Below, piece after piece: positions 6,010 to 6,112 of a stretch of DNA of 6,112 nucleotides. The stretch's first letter is position 1. Every line of letters begins with the position of its first letter. The position numbers were made by a program, and so were the translations under genes. The stretch spans positions 1 through 6,112 of the forward strand of contig JADGAW010000136.1 of the NCBI GenBank assembly GCA_015231815.1, in the 5' to 3' direction. The notes beneath the pieces are model-generated. The model saw only the letters and a list, made by a program, of their open reading frames with translations, did no database searches and was not told the DNA's origin. This DNA is from Nitrospinota bacterium (GTDB taxonomy: Bacteria; Nitrospinota_A; JADGAW01).

Positions 6010-6035
6010 GGAAAACAGTCCTTGAAAAGTTTTCC
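6010..6035 (+). other. Leader hairpin ahead of gpsA
   Basis: GGAAAAC (6010-6016) and GTTTTCC (6029-6035) form a perfect 7-bp stem with a 12-nt loop, ending 25 nt before the gpsA start codon. No T run follows, so it is not a terminator. It could be an RNA element or operator, or chance in AT-rich DNA. Confidence 0.3.
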
Positions 6036-6060
6036 ATGCAACAAATAACAAAGAACAATA

Positions 6061-6112
6061 ATGAACATTGGTATTTTGGGAACTGGTGCCTGGGGAACTG
6101 CCTTGGCGGTAT
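6061..6112 (+). CDS. gpsA: GpsA N-terminus (first 17 codons, runs off the window end)
   Basis: The ATG at 6061 begins MNIGILGTGAWGTALAV, the classic first beta strand and GxGxxG dinucleotide-binding turn of GpsA. The window then ends. The last 43 bases match bases 1-43 of the window, so the rest of this gene is most simply the ORF at 34-990; the join gives a full 332-residue GpsA without a frame change. The alternative is a second, separate gpsA copy in tandem. The ribosome binding site is poor; only AAAGAAC lies near the start. Confidence 0.9.
   Translation, partial: MNIGILGTGAWGTALAV
6070..6112. repeat. Right copy of the terminal direct repeat
   Basis: This copy encodes an intact GpsA GxGxxG turn and is taken as the correct sequence. 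The offset between copies is 6069 bases, the length of the circle or of the tandem unit if the ends are merged. Confidence 0.85.

Noticed and set aside
1..6112. Autonomous small plasmid or phage-like circle
   Set aside because: Although the ends overlap, all genes are chromosomal housekeeping or motility types, and no replication initiator, relaxase, integrase or transposase is visible.

Overview
The window is AT-rich and carries six genes, all on the + strand: gpsA (lipid-backbone glycerol-3-phosphate synthesis), larB (nickel-pincer cofactor), oleA and oleB (the first and last enzymes of head-to-head long-chain olefin synthesis), and motA and motB (flagellar stator). A flagellar stator, GpsA, an Ole pathway and a good sigma-54 promoter together suggest a motile Gram-negative bacterium. 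My weak preference is Desulfobacterota or a similar proteobacterial group; nothing here fixes the taxon.

Layout. Positions 1-990 hold gpsA without an intact 5' end. It overlaps larB (977-1720) by 14 nt. A 137-nt gap with a dispersed-repeat-like stretch precedes oleA (1858-2889). A 75-nt gap with five perfect GAGTGAA heptamers separates oleA from oleB (2965-3804, GTG start). A 225-nt regulatory gap holds an inverted repeat, an extended -10 element and a sigma-54 (-24/-12) box, and leads into motA (4030-4872) and motB (4908-5837). A last 223-nt gap, with a TATAAT element and a leader hairpin, ends at the true ATG and first 17 codons of gpsA (6061-6112).

Two anomalies dominate. First, the MotB reading frame does not stop after its OmpA-like domain. 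It runs in frame into about 80 residues that look like the C-terminus of signal peptide peptidase SppA, without the SppA catalytic part. Second, the two ends of the window are the same sequence: 1-43 matches 6070-6112 at 38 of 43 positions, and joining the ends gives a complete 332-residue GpsA. One event explains both. A 6069-bp segment running from the 3' part of sppA through gpsA-larB-oleA-oleB-motA to the end of motB has been joined head to tail. That could be a tandem duplication, an excised circle, or an amplification or assembly artefact. I see no replication, recombination or transposase gene that would make it an autonomous element, so duplication or artefact is likelier than a plasmid.

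Functionally the genes are mostly independent. OleA and OleB belong to one pathway, whose middle enzymes OleC and OleD are absent. MotA and MotB form one complex. gpsA and larB are probably cotranscribed, with no evident functional link.
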